Positions 1-11,552 are shown, numbered from the stretch's first letter. The stretch: 64,000 nt of DNA from CAVVSQ01 sp963848825 (GCA_963848825.1 CAWKFA010000014.1:248001-312000), one strand, 5' to 3'. Notes: generated by a model not told the origin, from the sequence alone. A program made the numbers and translations.

Positions 1-3000
1 CGGATCTGGCTCGACCCGCGGAAGCTGGCGTCGCGCGGCATGACCGCCATGGACGTGGCCAGCGCCGTGCGCAACCAGAGCATCCAGGCGGCACGCCGGG
101 CAGACCGGGCAACCTCCGACCTCCGTGCGACAGACGAGCCAGTTGCCGATCGATATTCTGGGCCGGCTCAGCACGCCCGAGCAATTCGGCGACATCATCG
201 TCAAGGTCGGCCCCGGCGACCCCGGCACGGCCGCCGCGTCCGCGGACTCGGCCGGCCGGCGGGAGCGGCACCGCCTTGCCCAGCTCGACCAGTGCCGCGC
301 CCATCAAAGGTTTCACGCCGGCGAGCAACGCCAGCAGCAGCAGCGTCGTCGGCGAGCAGCTCTTCGAGCAGCGTCGGCAAGCGGCGGTGCCACGAGCAGC
401 GGCGGAGCGACCAGCAGCGGCGGCGGCACCAGCAGCGGCGGCGCCAACAGCACCGGCGGGGCGACCGGGATTCGCTTCCCGAGTCAGACGGCGAGCGGCA
501 CGTCCAACAGCCTGTCGGCGGACAGCGTCGACCGGCGGCGGCGGCGGCGGCGGGGCAAGCGCGGCGCCGGGCGCCGCCAACGTGCTGACCACGAGCGCGC
601 TGCCGTTCGAGGGCGCGCAGGGGCCGTCCACGAGCATCGTTCGTCTCCGCGACGTCGCCGACATCGAGCTCGGGGCCGCCAACTACAGCCAGTATTCCAC
701 CTATGACTTCAACACGGCCGTCGGCCTCAACGTCTTCCAGCTCCCCGGCACCAACGCGCTCGATGTCGCCGACGCGGTGCGGCGGAGGCTCAAGGAGCTG
801 GAGCCCGGCTTTCCGCCCTGGGTGAGATACGAGATCGGCTACGATACCACGCCGTTCATCCGCGAGTCGATCGCCGACGTGATACGGACGCTGTTCGAGG
901 CGATCGTGCTCGTCGGGCTGGTGGTGCTGGTGTTTCTGCAAGACTGGCGGGCCATGATCCTGCCGATGATCGACGTGCCCGTCTCGCTGGTCGGCACCTT
1001 TGCCGTCATGGCGCTCCTGGGGTATAGCCTGAACAACATCTCGCTGTTCGGCCTGGTGCTCGCCATCGGCATCGTGGTGGACGACGCCATCGTGGTGCTG
1101 GAGAACATCGAACGGCAGATGGCCACGGGCCTGGACGCGCGGGCGGCAACCATCAAGGCGATGGAAGAGATCACCGGGCCGATCCTCGCGATCACGCTGG
1201 TGCTGTGTGCGGTGTTCGTCCCGTGCGCCTTCATTCCCGGCATCACGGGGCGCTTCTTCCAGCAATTCGCGGTGACGATCTCCGCGTCGATGATCATCTC
1301 GGCCGTCAACGCCATGACCATGACGCCGTCGCGGGCCATGCTGATCTTCAAGAGCGCGGGCGAGAGCGGGTCCGGGACGAAGGCGGCAGCCATGCCAGCC
1401 CCGCTCATCACGCGGAAGTGCTGCCGTGGTGGAGCCTGGGCCTCGCGGGCGGCGTGCTCACCGTTTGGCTGTGGCCGCTGCTGGCCTTTACCCAGACCTG
1501 GGCTTGCCGGAGTTGCCGCACGGCGAAGAAGTGACGCGCCTACCGGACTGGCTGCTCAGACCTTGTCCCTTGATCCGACGATCCTGCCGCCGGAGCTGAC
1601 GGCGAGCACGTGCCGACGTGGCTGTACTGGACCATCATCGTCCTGCACGCTCTTCCCGGCCTGTGCGTCGGCTTGCTGGTGGGGTGGTTCGCCATGCGGC
1701 CGATGAATGCGATTCTGGGCTGGCTCCTGCGAGGCTTCAATCGCGCCTTTGACGGACTGACCACGTTCTACGCCTGGACCATCCGCCTGGCGCTGCGCTG
1801 GAGCGCACTGGTTTTGCTGGTCTACCTCGGTCTGGTGGGTTTGACGTGCTGGGCGTTTACCGTGGTCCCCACGGGCTTCATCCCCGAGATGGACCAGGGC
1901 CGGCTGATCGCCAGCCTCCAGTTGCCCGATGCGCGAGGCGCTCGAGCTTACCAAGGATGTCATGGCCAAGGTGGACAAGATCACTCACGAAAACCCCGGC
2001 GTGGCCCACACGATCACCAACGTCGGCTCCGGCGGCGGCGGCAGTGCGTCCAACTGGGCGTCGATGTACGTCATCCTGAAACCGTTCGAGGAGCGGCGGA
2101 GCCCCGACCGGCGGCGCCAAGGCGATCATCAACCAGCTCAAGGCCGCCTGGGATCAGCAGATCCCGGAGGCCAAGGTCACCGTCAACGGCGCGGCGCCGA
2201 TCCCGGGCCTCAGCCAGGCCGGGGGTTTCAAGCTGGTCGTCGAAGACCGTGGCGGGCTTGGCCTGAAAGCCTTGCAGCAACAGACCGAAACGCTGACGGC
2301 GGAGTTGGCCAGGCAGCCCGGCCTGAACAACGTGGTCACCAACTTCCGCCCGCACACGCCGCAACTGCTCTTGAAGGTGGACCGGGACAAGGTCGAAGCC
2401 TTTGGCGTGCCCCTGTCGGACGTCAATCAGACGATGCAAATGTACCTCGGCTCCTCGGGGTCGGGCAGCTTCAATGCCTTTGGCCGGCACTGGCAGGTCA
2501 CCATCCAGGCCGCCGGGGAATTTCGCAACAACGTGGACGACGTCGGTCAGCTTCAGGTGCGGAACAACAAGGGACAGATGGTGCCCCTCGGCGTCCTGAT
2601 CAACCTGATCCCGCAGGATGGGCCCCTGTCGCTGCAGCGCTACAACCTCCACAGTGCCGCGTCGATCACGGGCAACTTGGGGCAGGGCGTAAGCTCCGGG
2701 GAAGCGATCAGCAACATCGAGGCGACGGCCGAGCGGACGCGGCAGCCGGGGATGGGCACGGAGTGGACCGAGCTGATGTTTCTGCAGATCCGGGCCGGCA
2801 ACACCGCCCTTTTTGTCTTCGCCCTGGCGGTGCTGTGCGTCTTTCTGGCCCTGGCGGCGCTCTACGAAAGCTGGACCATGCCCCTCGCGGTCATTCTGGT
2901 GGTGCCGATGTGTCTGCTGTGCGCCTGGCGGGGGTGTGGGCCACGAAGGACTCGGTCAACATCTTCGTGCAGATCGGCCTGGTGGTCCTGGTCGGGCTGG

Positions 3001-3340
3001 CGTGCAAGAACGCCATCCTGGTCGTCGAGTTCGCCCAGCAGTTGCACCGGGGCGGCAAGTCGCGGGCCGAGGCCGCCGTGGAAGCGTCCCGGCTGCGGCT
3101 CCGGCCCATCACGATGACGTCCTTCGCCTTCATTCTGGGCGTCGTGCCGCTGGTCCTGGCCACGGGCGCGGATCGGAGATGCGCCGTTCGCTGGGGACGG
3201 CCGTGTTCAGCGGCATGATCGGCGTGACCCTGTTCGGCGTTTTCCTCACGCCGGTATTTTTCTTCGTCATCCAGGGGCGAGAGCCAAAAGCAGCGGCCAT
3301 TCCGGGCGCGTGCCTTGCACCGACCGCCGCGTGCGAGTAG
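1..3340 (+). CDS. HAE1-family RND efflux permease, 5' partial, frameshifted
   Basis: Inner-membrane proton-driven multidrug pump of the AcrB/MexB type; the first part lies left of the window. Visible parts are porter-domain sequence, TM4 with the paired aspartates (GIVVDDAIVVLENIER, about 1065-1115), TM10 with the essential lysine (GLACKNAILVVEFA, about 2995-3035) and a typical end (FSGMIGVTLFGVFLTPVFF). The three proton-relay residues known from AcrB are therefore present. The reading frame breaks near 95, several times between 240 and 560, and near 1400, 1610, 1940, 2100, 2265, 2920 and 3175; each side still matches the family, so sequence errors are likelier than a pseudogene. Two oddities are a Ser/Gly-rich stretch in the porter domain (about 240-570) and an extra hydrophobic pair between TM6 and TM7 (about 1420-1740). 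The stop lies 27 bases before the second pump. Confidence 0.85.
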
Positions 3341-3367
3341 CGCCGCATGCGAGCGCAGAGGTGCTTC

Positions 3368-6300
3368 ATGATCTCGCGTTTCTTCATCGATCGCCCCATC
3401 TTCGCCACGGTGATCTCCGTGGTCATCACGCTGGCGGGCGGCGTGGCGGTGTTTACGTTGCCGGTCGCCCAGTATCCCGACGTGACGCCGCCCACGGTCC
3501 AGGTGACGGCCAGTTACCCGGGAGCCAACGCCAACACGCTGCGCGACACGGTGGCGGCGCCGATCGAAGAGCAAGTCAGCGGCGTCGAGGGCATGCTGTA
3601 CATGTCCTCGATTTGCACCAACAACGGCGCCTATACGCTGACGGTGACTTTTCAGCTGGGCACCGACTCGGACATGGCCCAGGTGCTGGTGCAGAACCGC
3701 GTCGCGCTGGCCCTGCCGGTGGTGCCGGCCCTGGTCCAGAACGAGGGGGTCACCGTCAAGAAACAGTCGCCGGCCACGCTGATGATCGTCAACCTGATCG
3801 GCGACGGCGACAAGAACGATCCGGTCTATCTGAGCAATTACGCGACGATCTATCTCAAGGACGAACTGGCCCGCGTCGAGGGCGTCGCCGGCATCAACTA
3901 TCTCGGCCAGCGCGACTACAGCATGAGGGCCTGGCTCGATCCGGACCGGCTGGCGGCGCTGCACCTCAACGCCTTCGATGTGGTCACCGCCATCGCCCAG
4001 CAGAACGTGCAGGTGGCCGCCGGGCAAGTCGGCCAGCCCCCCGTGCCGCGCGGGCAGCAATTCCAGCTCACCATCAACACCAAGGGCCGGCTCAGCGAGG
4101 CCGAGGAGTTTGGCGACATCATCGTCAAGGTCGGCGCCGGTGCCCAGGGACAACCGCCGCGAGCGCCACCAACACGACCGTGAGCGACCTGGAGGCCCTG
4201 TCCACGGGCATCGTCCGGCTCAAGGACGTGGTCACCCGTTACCCGGAAGTCCCCGGCGATCCCAAGTCCGGCACGCCGAAAGTCGAACTGATGGCCCAGC
4301 AGTACGACACCTCCTGCACGCTCAACGGCCAGCAATCCGTGGCGCTGTCGGTTTATCAACTCCCCGGCTCCAACGCCCTGGCCGTGTCGCAGAATGTGCG
4401 CGCGACGATGAAGGAGTTGGCCAAGAGCTTTCCCGACGGCGTGCACTACCAGATCGTCTACGACACGACCCCCTTCATCCGCGAGTCGGTGAACGAGGTC
4501 TTCAAAACCCTGCGCGACGCGGTGATCCTGGTGGCCATCGTCGTCCTCTTGTTCTTGCAGGACTGGCGGGCCATGATCCTGCCGATGATCGACGTGCCCG
4601 TCTCGCTCATCGGCACCTTCGCGGTCATGGCGCTGCTTGGGTTTCACGCTGAACAACCTGACGCTGTTCGGCCTGGTGCTGGCCATCGGCATCGTCGTGG
4701 ACGACGCCATCGTGGTGCTGGAGAACATCGAGCGGCTGATCGCCACCGGCCTGGACGCGCGCTCGGCCACCATCCAGGCGATGGAGGAAATCACCGGCCC
4801 CATCCTGGCGATCACCCTGGTGCTGTGCGCGGTGTTCATCCCGGTTTGCTTCCTGGGCGGCATCACCGGCCAGTTCTTCCGCCAGTTTGCCGTGACCATC
4901 GCGGTATCGACGATCATCTCGGCCATCAATGCCCTGACGATGACGCCGTCGCGGGCCGTCGTCATCTTCAAGTCCGAGAAGGGCGGCGCCGGCCACCACC
5001 GCGAGGCCCTGCCCTGGTGGTTTTTCGGCATCCTGGGCGGCGTGCTGACGGTTTGGCTGTGGCCGCAGCTCCCATTCCTCAAGCTGCTGCAATTGCCCGA
5101 GCTGCCCAGCGGCGAGGAAGTCAGCCAGATGCCGGACTGGCTCTACCGCGTCTTCCCTCTCGACGCGGCCACGTTGCCGACGCAGCTTACCGAGGACGAA
5201 ATGCCGAGTTGGCTCTACTGGACCGTGACCGCCATCCACTTCCTCCCGGGGCTGTTGATCGGCCTGGCGGTGGGGTGGTTTATCATCAAGCCCGTGAACG
5301 CGGGACTGGGCTGGTTCTTCCGCGGTGTTCAATCGGCTCTTCGACCACCTTACCAACATTTACGGCCGGGTGGTGGGTTGGTTCTTGAAGCTGAGCGTCG
5401 TGGTGATCCTGGCCTACGGCGGCATGCTGCTGCTGACGGGCTGGCAATTCGCCACGGCCCCGGTCGGCTTCGTCCCGCAACAGGACAAGGGCTATCTCAT
5501 CCTCACCGTGCAACTCCAGGACGCCGCCTCGCTGGAGCGAACGGACAAGGTGATGGCCCGGCTCGATCAAGTGATCCGGGGACAAACCGACGGCGGCGCC
5601 CTCCAGCGCGGGGTCTGGAAAACGCTGGCGGTCTCCGGCCAGTCGCTCATCACCAATGCCAGCGCGCCCAACCTGGGCTCGATGTACATCCTGCTCAAGA
5701 ACTTCCCGGACCGGCCCGGCCTGTCCGCCGACGAGGTGCGTGCGGAACTGCTGGAGCGCTGTCAGAAGGAAGTTCCCGAGGCGTTGATGGCCGCCTTCGG
5801 CGGGCCGCCGATCGACGGCCTGGGCACCACGGGGGGCTTCAAGCTCATCATCGAAAACCGCGGCAATCTCGGCCCGGAGGAACTGGACAAGGTCACCAGC
5901 AACATCATCGACGAAGGGAACAACTCCGGGCTTGCTCCGCGACCTGTTCTCCACCTCGCGGGCGGATACGCCCTGGCTGAATCTCGAATCTCGACCGCTC
6001 CAAATGCCTGGCCCTGGGCGTCCAGATCACGGACGTCTTCAACACGCTCCAGGTCTACCTCGGCTCCTACTATGTCAACAACTTCAACCAGTTCGGGCGG
6101 ACCTGGCAGGTGAACGTCCAGGCCGACGCCAATTTCCGCGACCAGGCGCACGACATCAAAAAACTGCAGGTGCGCAATCAGCAAGGACAAATGATTCCGC
6201 TGGGCTCGCTGCTCACGATCCACGGGCAAAGCGGGCCCGTGGCGGTGATGCGTTACAACATGTATTCCGCCGCCGCCATTCTTGGCAACACCGCGCCGGG

Positions 6301-7018
6301 CGTCAGCTCGGGCCAGGCGATCAGCCTGATGGAAGGGATTGCCGACCGGCAAATGCCGCGCGGGACCATGGCGCGCGAATGGACCGAGCTGACCTACTTG
6401 CAGAAAAGCGCGGGCAACACCTCGCTGTTCGTATTCGGACTGGCGGTGATGTTTGTCTTCCTGGTGCTGGCGGCGCAATATGAGAGCTGGTCGCTGCCGC
6501 TGGCGGTCATTCTCGTCGTGCCGATGTGCCTGTTGTGCTCCATCACCGCCGTGACGCTGGCCGGGCTGGAAGTGAATATCTTCACGCAGATCGGCTTCGT
6601 GGTGCTGGTGGGCTTGGCCAGCAAGAACGCGATCCTCATCGTCGAGGTGGCCAAGCAGCGGCAGGAAGCGGGCGTGCCGCGGCGCGAGGCGGCCCTGGAA
6701 GGATCGCGGCTGCGGCTCCGGCCCATCCTGATGACGTCGTTCGCGTTCATCCTCGGCGTCGTGCCGCTGGTCCTGGCCACCGGCGCCGGCGCCGAGATGC
6801 GGCAGGCGCTCGGCCTGGCCGTCTTCAGCGGCATGTTGGGCGTGACGTTCTTCGGCATCTTCCTGACGCCGGTGTTCTTCTACTTGCTCCGCAGGAATGC
6901 TGATCAAAAAAGTGTGGGGAACCAGGCGAATAGCCGAGATTATCAAGTTGTAATCACGGATTTGAACATGGCTTACTTGGCGACGGGAGTGCCGACTGCC
7001 GCCGCGCGGCGGGGCTGA
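3368..7018 (+). CDS. HAE1-family RND efflux permease, frameshifted
   Basis: Second AcrB-type pump, about 1,210 residues when frames are joined, longer than the usual ~1,040. I chose ATG 3368 (MISRFFIDRPIF), which has GAGG six bases upstream and the classic RND N-terminus. Family marks are YPDVTPPTVQVTASYPGAN, the TM4 aspartate pair (VVDDAIVVLENIERL, about 4690), the TM10 lysine (GLASKNAILIVEVAKQ, about 6610) and the C-terminal TM FFGIFLTPVFFYLLR. Frame changes near 4160, 4640, 5325, 5930-6000 and 6100 are all single-base shifts. An insertion of about 110 residues between the two halves (about 4990-5320) holds two extra hydrophobic segments. It probably forms a tandem pump pair with the preceding gene, sharing the outer membrane factor that follows on the opposite strand. 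No periplasmic adaptor is in the window; it probably lies to the left. Confidence 0.9.
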
Positions 7019-8556
7019 CTGGATCGCTTCGCGTGTGTCAGGCTGCGCGGGAGCGGCATTCGCCTCTGCACTTACCGCGTCTGGGGCACAGCCGGTCAAG
7101 CGAACCTGCCAGCCGCCGCCCAGGCCCTTGTAGACGGTGATCAGGCCGGTCGCGATTTCGCCCTGGACCTGCGCCAGCGTGTCTTCCAGCACCACCTGGT
7201 TCTGGAGCAACTGGGCGACGCGGGTGAAATCGACCGTGCCGGCTTGCCACTGCGACCGCACGGTCTCGAGAGCTGCCTTGCCGGCATCCACGCTTTTCTT
7301 TTGCCACTGGTATCGTTCCTGGGCTTTCAGGAAGGTCACCAGGCCGTTTTCCACTTCTTGATTGGCGTTCAGCACCGATTGTTTGTAGGCCTCCACCAGC
7401 TCGAGAAACGGGCATTTTGCAAACGGACGTTGTTCAGGAGCCGCCCGTACTGGAGAATGTCCCAGCGGAACGACGGACCGATGCTGCCGCTCATCGCCTT
7501 GGCGCTGAACAGGTCCTTGAAGCGCGTCGCCTGGTAATCGATGGTGCCGTCGATCGAGATGTGCGGGTAAAAGGCGGACTCGGCCACGCCGATCTGCGCC
7601 GACTGGGCGGCCGCTTGACGTTCCGCCTTGCGAACATCCGGCCGGCGGCGCAGCAAGTCCGCGGGGATGCCGACGGCCACATCCACGGGGGCGCTGGGAA
7701 TTGCCGCCGTGCCCAGCTTGTCATGCAGTTGCTCCGGCGGCATGCCGAGCAGGATGCAGAGCTGGTTGTTGGCAGTGCGAAGCGTGATCTCCAGCTCGGG
7801 GATGCCGGCCTGCGTCTGGTACAGGGTGCTCTCGGCCTGATCCACGTCGATCTTCGTGATCTTGCCGGACTCGAAGCTCGCCTGCGTGATCGCCAGCACC
7901 TTCGTTCTGGATGCTGACGTTGCGGGTGGCGTATTTGATCCGTTCTTCGGCCGTGCGGTACTGCACATAAGCTCGTGGCGACCTGGCCCAGGAGCGTCAC
8001 CAGCACGTCGTCGTAATTCTCCACGGAAGCATCGAGGCTGGCGCCGTCGGATTCGATCGCGCGCCGGAATCGGCCCCAGAAGTCGAGCTCCCACGAGAGC
8101 ATAAACCCATAATCCCAGCGGCTAAAGAAGCGCTGCGTCCCGCCCGGTTGCGCCGCTCGTCGCTTGCTGGACAAAGTCGCCCGTCATGGCCTGCGTCTGG
8201 GGGAAGATTTCGCCGACGGCAATGGCAAGCTGGGCACGTGCTTGCAATACCCGGTAGCCGGCCTGGCGTAAGGTCAAGTTTTGCTTGTAGGCAGTACAGA
8301 TGAGATCGTTGAGCACGGGATCGTTGAAGACCGTCCACCACTTGCTCAGGTCGTCCGACTCCGTACGCACGCGTTTGTCCGAGGCGTCGATCCAGTCGTT
8401 GGCCACCGCGGCGGCCGGCTTGCGGTAGTTCGGACCGACCTTGAAGCCATTGTGGACGTATTCCGTGAGGGGAGTGCAACCGCCGCAGCACATCGCCAGT
8501 ACCATGGCTATCGTGGTCTGACGACCGACCTTCCAGAGGATCCGCGCGGTATGCAT
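7019..8556 (-). CDS. RND outer membrane factor (TolC/OprM/NodT-like), frameshifted
   Basis: Outer membrane channel partner of the RND pumps. The N-terminus MHTARILWKVGRQTTIAMVL runs into a Cys-rich lipobox-like AMCCGGC, suggesting a lipoprotein as in OprM. Family sequence follows: VGPNYRKP, W..F.D..L..L, QARAQLAIAVGEIFPQ, then the second repeat DVAVGIPADLLRRRPDVRKAERQ and the end QNQVVLEDTLAQVQGEIATGLITVYKGLGGGWQ. Frame breaks lie near 8140, 7960-7920 and 7400. After the GGGWQ region the frame stays open far into the antisense of the pump gene, so the true stop is uncertain; the end given is where the convergent pump gene stops. Assignment to the family is firm, exact ends are not. Confidence 0.85.
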
Positions 8557-8750
8557 GTCCTATCTAATCGGCATTACCGGCATAGGCGGATTAAACGGAC
8601 TGCCGTTTTTTGTTCGCGACAAGGTGATAGGCGGGGCGGCCTATCGATGACCAAGCAAGAAGGGAAAGACAGGCAGAGTTTCCTCCGTCGCCCGATGCAA
8701 CGGCATCCCTGCAACCAAACGTAGGTTAGGTTTCCAACCTGACCGAACCT

Positions 8751-8816
8751 GTGTCTGGACCCCTGCGGCGCTTGCAGGTTTCAATATTTTGCCAGGGTGT
8801 CCAAGGGTCCAGACAC
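8751..8816. repeat. 12-bp inverted repeat downstream of Mn-catalase gene
   Basis: GTGTCTGGACCC (8751-8762) and GGGTCCAGACAC (8805-8816) are perfect inverted arms separated by 42 bases. The pair lies between the convergent-side end of the Mn-catalase fusion and the start of the outer membrane factor. There is no U tract directly after either arm, so a classical intrinsic terminator is not shown; it may be a weak terminator or a repeat remnant. Confidence 0.5.
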
Positions 8817-8830
8817 GTTTTCAATTGGGC

Positions 8831-10150
8831 TTATCCTACTGGCTCGTCCTGAAGCTCTTTTTCACCGTTGCGCGCGCCAGCAGTAACCGCTTCCTGTCCG
8901 GCCATTTCTTCCATCAGGGTCGTCGCCAGTCGGCATAGCACTTTATCGGCGCGCTCCTCCTCCAGGAGGGTCTGGTTGAGAAGAAGTGTGGCCTGCGAGT
9001 TGCGGGCTTGACTGGCCAGCGCCCTGGCACTCAGATAGCTGGAGATTTCGTAGTGTTCAACCTTTTGAGCGGCGGCGATCAGGGACAGATCGGCCGCGAT
9101 ATCTTCCTTTTCTTTCCCTTCGGAGATGACTTCCTGACCCTCCGCAACGAGGCCCGCCATGCCCTTGCACGGCTTGGCCTTGGGCTTGATCCCCAAAAGA
9201 ACGAACACCTGCCTCAAGCGTTCGACCTGGGCTTCCGTTTCCGCCAGATGATTGGTAAAGGCGCTTTGCAGTTCCTCCGACCGGGCGGCCTTCGCCATTT
9301 TGGGAAGAGCTTTCACAAGCTGGCCCTCGGCATGCAAAAGATCTTCGAGCAACGCTCCGAGTTCCGTCGTCAGCTTGGCGGCCGCGGAAAACTCCCAAGC
9401 ATCGGTTCCATGTCCATTGCGGCCGGACCCATTGCGTGCTCGAACGTCTTGAAAGGCCGGAGACTCGACCAACTCCCATTCACTGCCCTCATTCCAGGGG
9501 CCACGGGCGTCGATTTCTCCGTCATCGCCCTGGCCAGTCGAGTCGTTGAAGTATTTGTTAACGAGACTGGGTGTGGGCGGAATCTGACCGATGGAGAACG
9601 CTGGCTTTTGCATGCTTTCGAGAGCAGCGGCAAAGGCCTTCATGTGGGTGATCTCGCGCGTCATCAGAAATTGCAGGGCATCGCGGGTGCCGGCGTCCTC
9701 GCAAAAATTGATGAGCCGCTCATAAACGATTTTCGCACGCGCCTCAGCGGCAATATTGCTGCGGAGATCGACGTCGAGTTCGCCGGTGATCTTGAGATAA
9801 TCCGCAGTCCAGGCGTCCCCCATCGAATTCATGAGGCACACGCCGCCGCCGCCGGCAATGGCAACGAGGGGATCGACTTCGGCGGCATCGCGGAACGCCT
9901 TCATGGGTTGCAGGTGCAGCCGTGCCAACGTCCCGACGATTTCCAGGTGGCTCAGTTCCTCGGTCCCGATGTCCATCAACAGGTCTTTACGAAGGGGATC
10001 GTCGCAATTGAGACCCTGGATGGAATACTGCATCGCCGCGGCCAGTTCGCCATTCGCGCCGCCGAATTGTTCAAGAAGCATATTGCCGAACGCAGGGTTC
10101 GGTTGATCGACACGGACCGTATACATCAGCTTTTTGACATGGTGATACAT
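8831..10150 (-). CDS. Manganese catalase fused to DUF892 ferritin-like domain
   Basis: 439 residues in two parts. Residues 1 to about 200 are a non-heme manganese catalase, which disproportionates hydrogen peroxide at a di-Mn centre: Glu35, Glu65 and His68 (GTEELSHLE), then Glu136 (AAEARAKIVYE) and His169 (REITHMKAF) match in order and spacing the ligands known in Lactobacillus plantarum Mn-catalase (35, 66, 69, 148, 181). Residues about 265-430 are a DUF892/YciE-YciF-type ferritin-like four-helix domain (ELGALLEDLLHAEGQLVKAL, HLAETEAQVERL, KVEHYEISSY). A Gly/Asp/Asn-rich linker joins them. It is the last gene of the minus-strand run. A soluble cytoplasmic peroxide-defence protein is expected; the role of DUF892 in stress responses is known only in outline. 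Confidence 0.9.
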   Translation of the reverse strand: MYHHVKKLMYTVRVDQPNPAFGNMLLEQFGGANGELAAAMQYSIQGLNCDDPLRKDLLMDIGTEELSHLEIVGTLARLHLQPMKAFRDAAEVDPLVAIAGGGGVCLMNSMGDAWTADYLKITGELDVDLRSNIAAEARAKIVYERLINFCEDAGTRDALQFLMTREITHMKAFAAALESMQKPAFSIGQIPPTPSLVNKYFNDSTGQGDDGEIDARGPWNEGSEWELVESPAFQDVRARNGSGRNGHGTDAWEFSAAAKLTTELGALLEDLLHAEGQLVKALPKMAKAARSEELQSAFTNHLAETEAQVERLRQVFVLLGIKPKAKPCKGMAGLVAEGQEVISEGKEKEDIAADLSLIAAAQKVEHYEISSYLSARALASQARNSQATLLLNQTLLEEERADKVLCRLATTLMEEMAGQEAVTAGARNGEKELQDEPVG

Positions 10151-10364
10151 TGGAGAGCATCCCTTTAATTGGAGTGGACCGCGAAACCCGTTGTTGTGGT
10201 CATGTCAGCAAACTCGATGCCGTCCTTAGCAAGCGATTAGGACGCACTACAAAAAAGCGCCAGCATGAGCCTTGGCGCGTGTCGCGAGCAGGCTGCGAGC
10301 CGCCAGGTCGGCATCCACAAAATGAGAGAGGTGAGGATCCGGCGCGATTAAACGTTTTCCCGGT

Positions 10365-11552
10365 TTAAACCAACATGAGAGCCGAGGTACCGGCGGGCAG
10401 GAATTCGCGCCATTCGTGGATTAGCTTGCGGTATTCCTTGCCCACTGGACGGGGCTGCCGGTTGAGGTCATAAAGGCCCACCGGGTGCACCTGGTTGCGC
10501 TCTTCGCGGAGGGCGATGTCCCAGTCGATCTGGTCCGTAAGACTGTACCAGGTGAAGCCCACGATCGGCACGCCGTCCTGGCGAAGGCGTAACATGGAGT
10601 TCCATTCTTTCCACAGCCACTGCACGGAGCCGTCCTGTTCCTTGATGTTGGTTTCGGTGTGCATGAGGGGCAGGCCGTACCGTTCAAAATACTGCCGGGC
10701 GATCACGTAATAGCCGAAGAACTCGCCGGAAGCGACCGTCGTGCCGTCGGGCATGAGGAGATGTTCGTTGGTTACGTAATAATCCGTACCCATGATGCAG
10801 CGAAAACGGTAGTTTTGATTCATGAAGAAGTCATAGTCGGCCTCTTTCATCCCGTGGGCCAGAAGATAACGATAGATGACCGCGCTGACCTGGCGGCCAT
10901 ACGTCAAATCGAGCGGGATGAAGCGTCTTTCATTGAAAAAACTCGCCGCTTTCATCAGGTTCGGCCGAGAGGGGTGCACGTATTCGCTGGACTCGCTTTG
11001 AATGAAAATGGCATCCGGAACGTGTTCGAGAATGGCCCTCATGCCCAATAGGTTGGCCCGGCAGAGGTTGTTGGTCGCGCGTACATAGGCTTCATCGGAA
11101 GTAAGCATTTCATTCCACCAGCCATATTTCGCCGAAAAAAGCGTGGTGATCAAAATTTCATTAATAGGCGTCCAGTAGCGGATGTGCGGGAAGCGTTTGG
11201 CGAAAGCGCTGGCATATTCGGCGAAGTAGCGGGGAAAGTCGGTATTTTGAAAGTTACCAATCCAGTCGGGCACACCGAAGTGACATAAATCGAGAATGGG
11301 AGCTATATCGAGCCCCTTCATCTCGTCGATGACGTCATCAGTCCAGGCCCAGTCGTAAACGCCAGGACCCAAGAACGTGCGATGTAAAGCCGGACCCCAC
11401 CGCAGGTAGTGGATGCCAAGATCGCGAACCAGATGCAAGTCGTCGCGCCAGCGGCGATAATGGCCGCATTTCTCCATCTGGTCGATGCGGACGCCGCCGG
11501 CAATCGTGGGATAACTGTTCTCGATGCCGGTAGCAAACATGAAACCGTGCAT
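10365..11552 (-). CDS. GH1-like glycoside hydrolase family protein
   Basis: About 395 residues with a (beta/alpha)8 fold of glycoside hydrolase family 1 type. I chose the ATG at 11552 (MHGFMFATGIENSYP) because AGGAA lies just upstream; an in-frame ATG ten codons earlier lacks this. The acid/base region RYWTPINEI and the nucleophile region LPLMHTETN resemble the NEP and TEN motifs of GH1, with Ile replacing Pro in the first. The protein is shorter than typical 450-residue beta-glucosidases. There is no signal peptide. It lies in the minus-strand run with a second GH1-like domain fused to RmlD, so both may act on nucleotide-sugar or glycolipid intermediates rather than on dietary glycans; this is inference. 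The substrate cannot be read from sequence. Confidence 0.8.
   Translation of the reverse strand: MHGFMFATGIENSYPTIAGGVRIDQMEKCGHYRRWRDDLHLVRDLGIHYLRWGPALHRTFLGPGVYDWAWTDDVIDEMKGLDIAPILDLCHFGVPDWIGNFQNTDFPRYFAEYASAFAKRFPHIRYWTPINEILITTLFSAKYGWWNEMLTSDEAYVRATNNLCRANLLGMRAILEHVPDAIFIQSESSEYVHPSRPNLMKAASFFNERRFIPLDLTYGRQVSAVIYRYLLAHGMKEADYDFFMNQNYRFRCIMGTDYYVTNEHLLMPDGTTVASGEFFGYYVIARQYFERYGLPLMHTETNIKEQDGSVQWLWKEWNSMLRLRQDGVPIVGFTWYSLTDQIDWDIALREERNQVHPVGLYDLNRQPRPVGKEYRKLIHEWREFLPAGTSALMLV

Noticed and set aside
2891..4153. Minus-strand frame of 420 residues across two pump genes
   Set aside because: High-GC shadow of the plus-strand pumps; rich in Asp, His and Arg with no recognisable domain.
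5762..7396. Minus-strand frame of 544 residues
   Set aside because: Only its first 140 residues are outer-membrane-factor sequence; the rest is the antisense of the RND pump and has no family resemblance.
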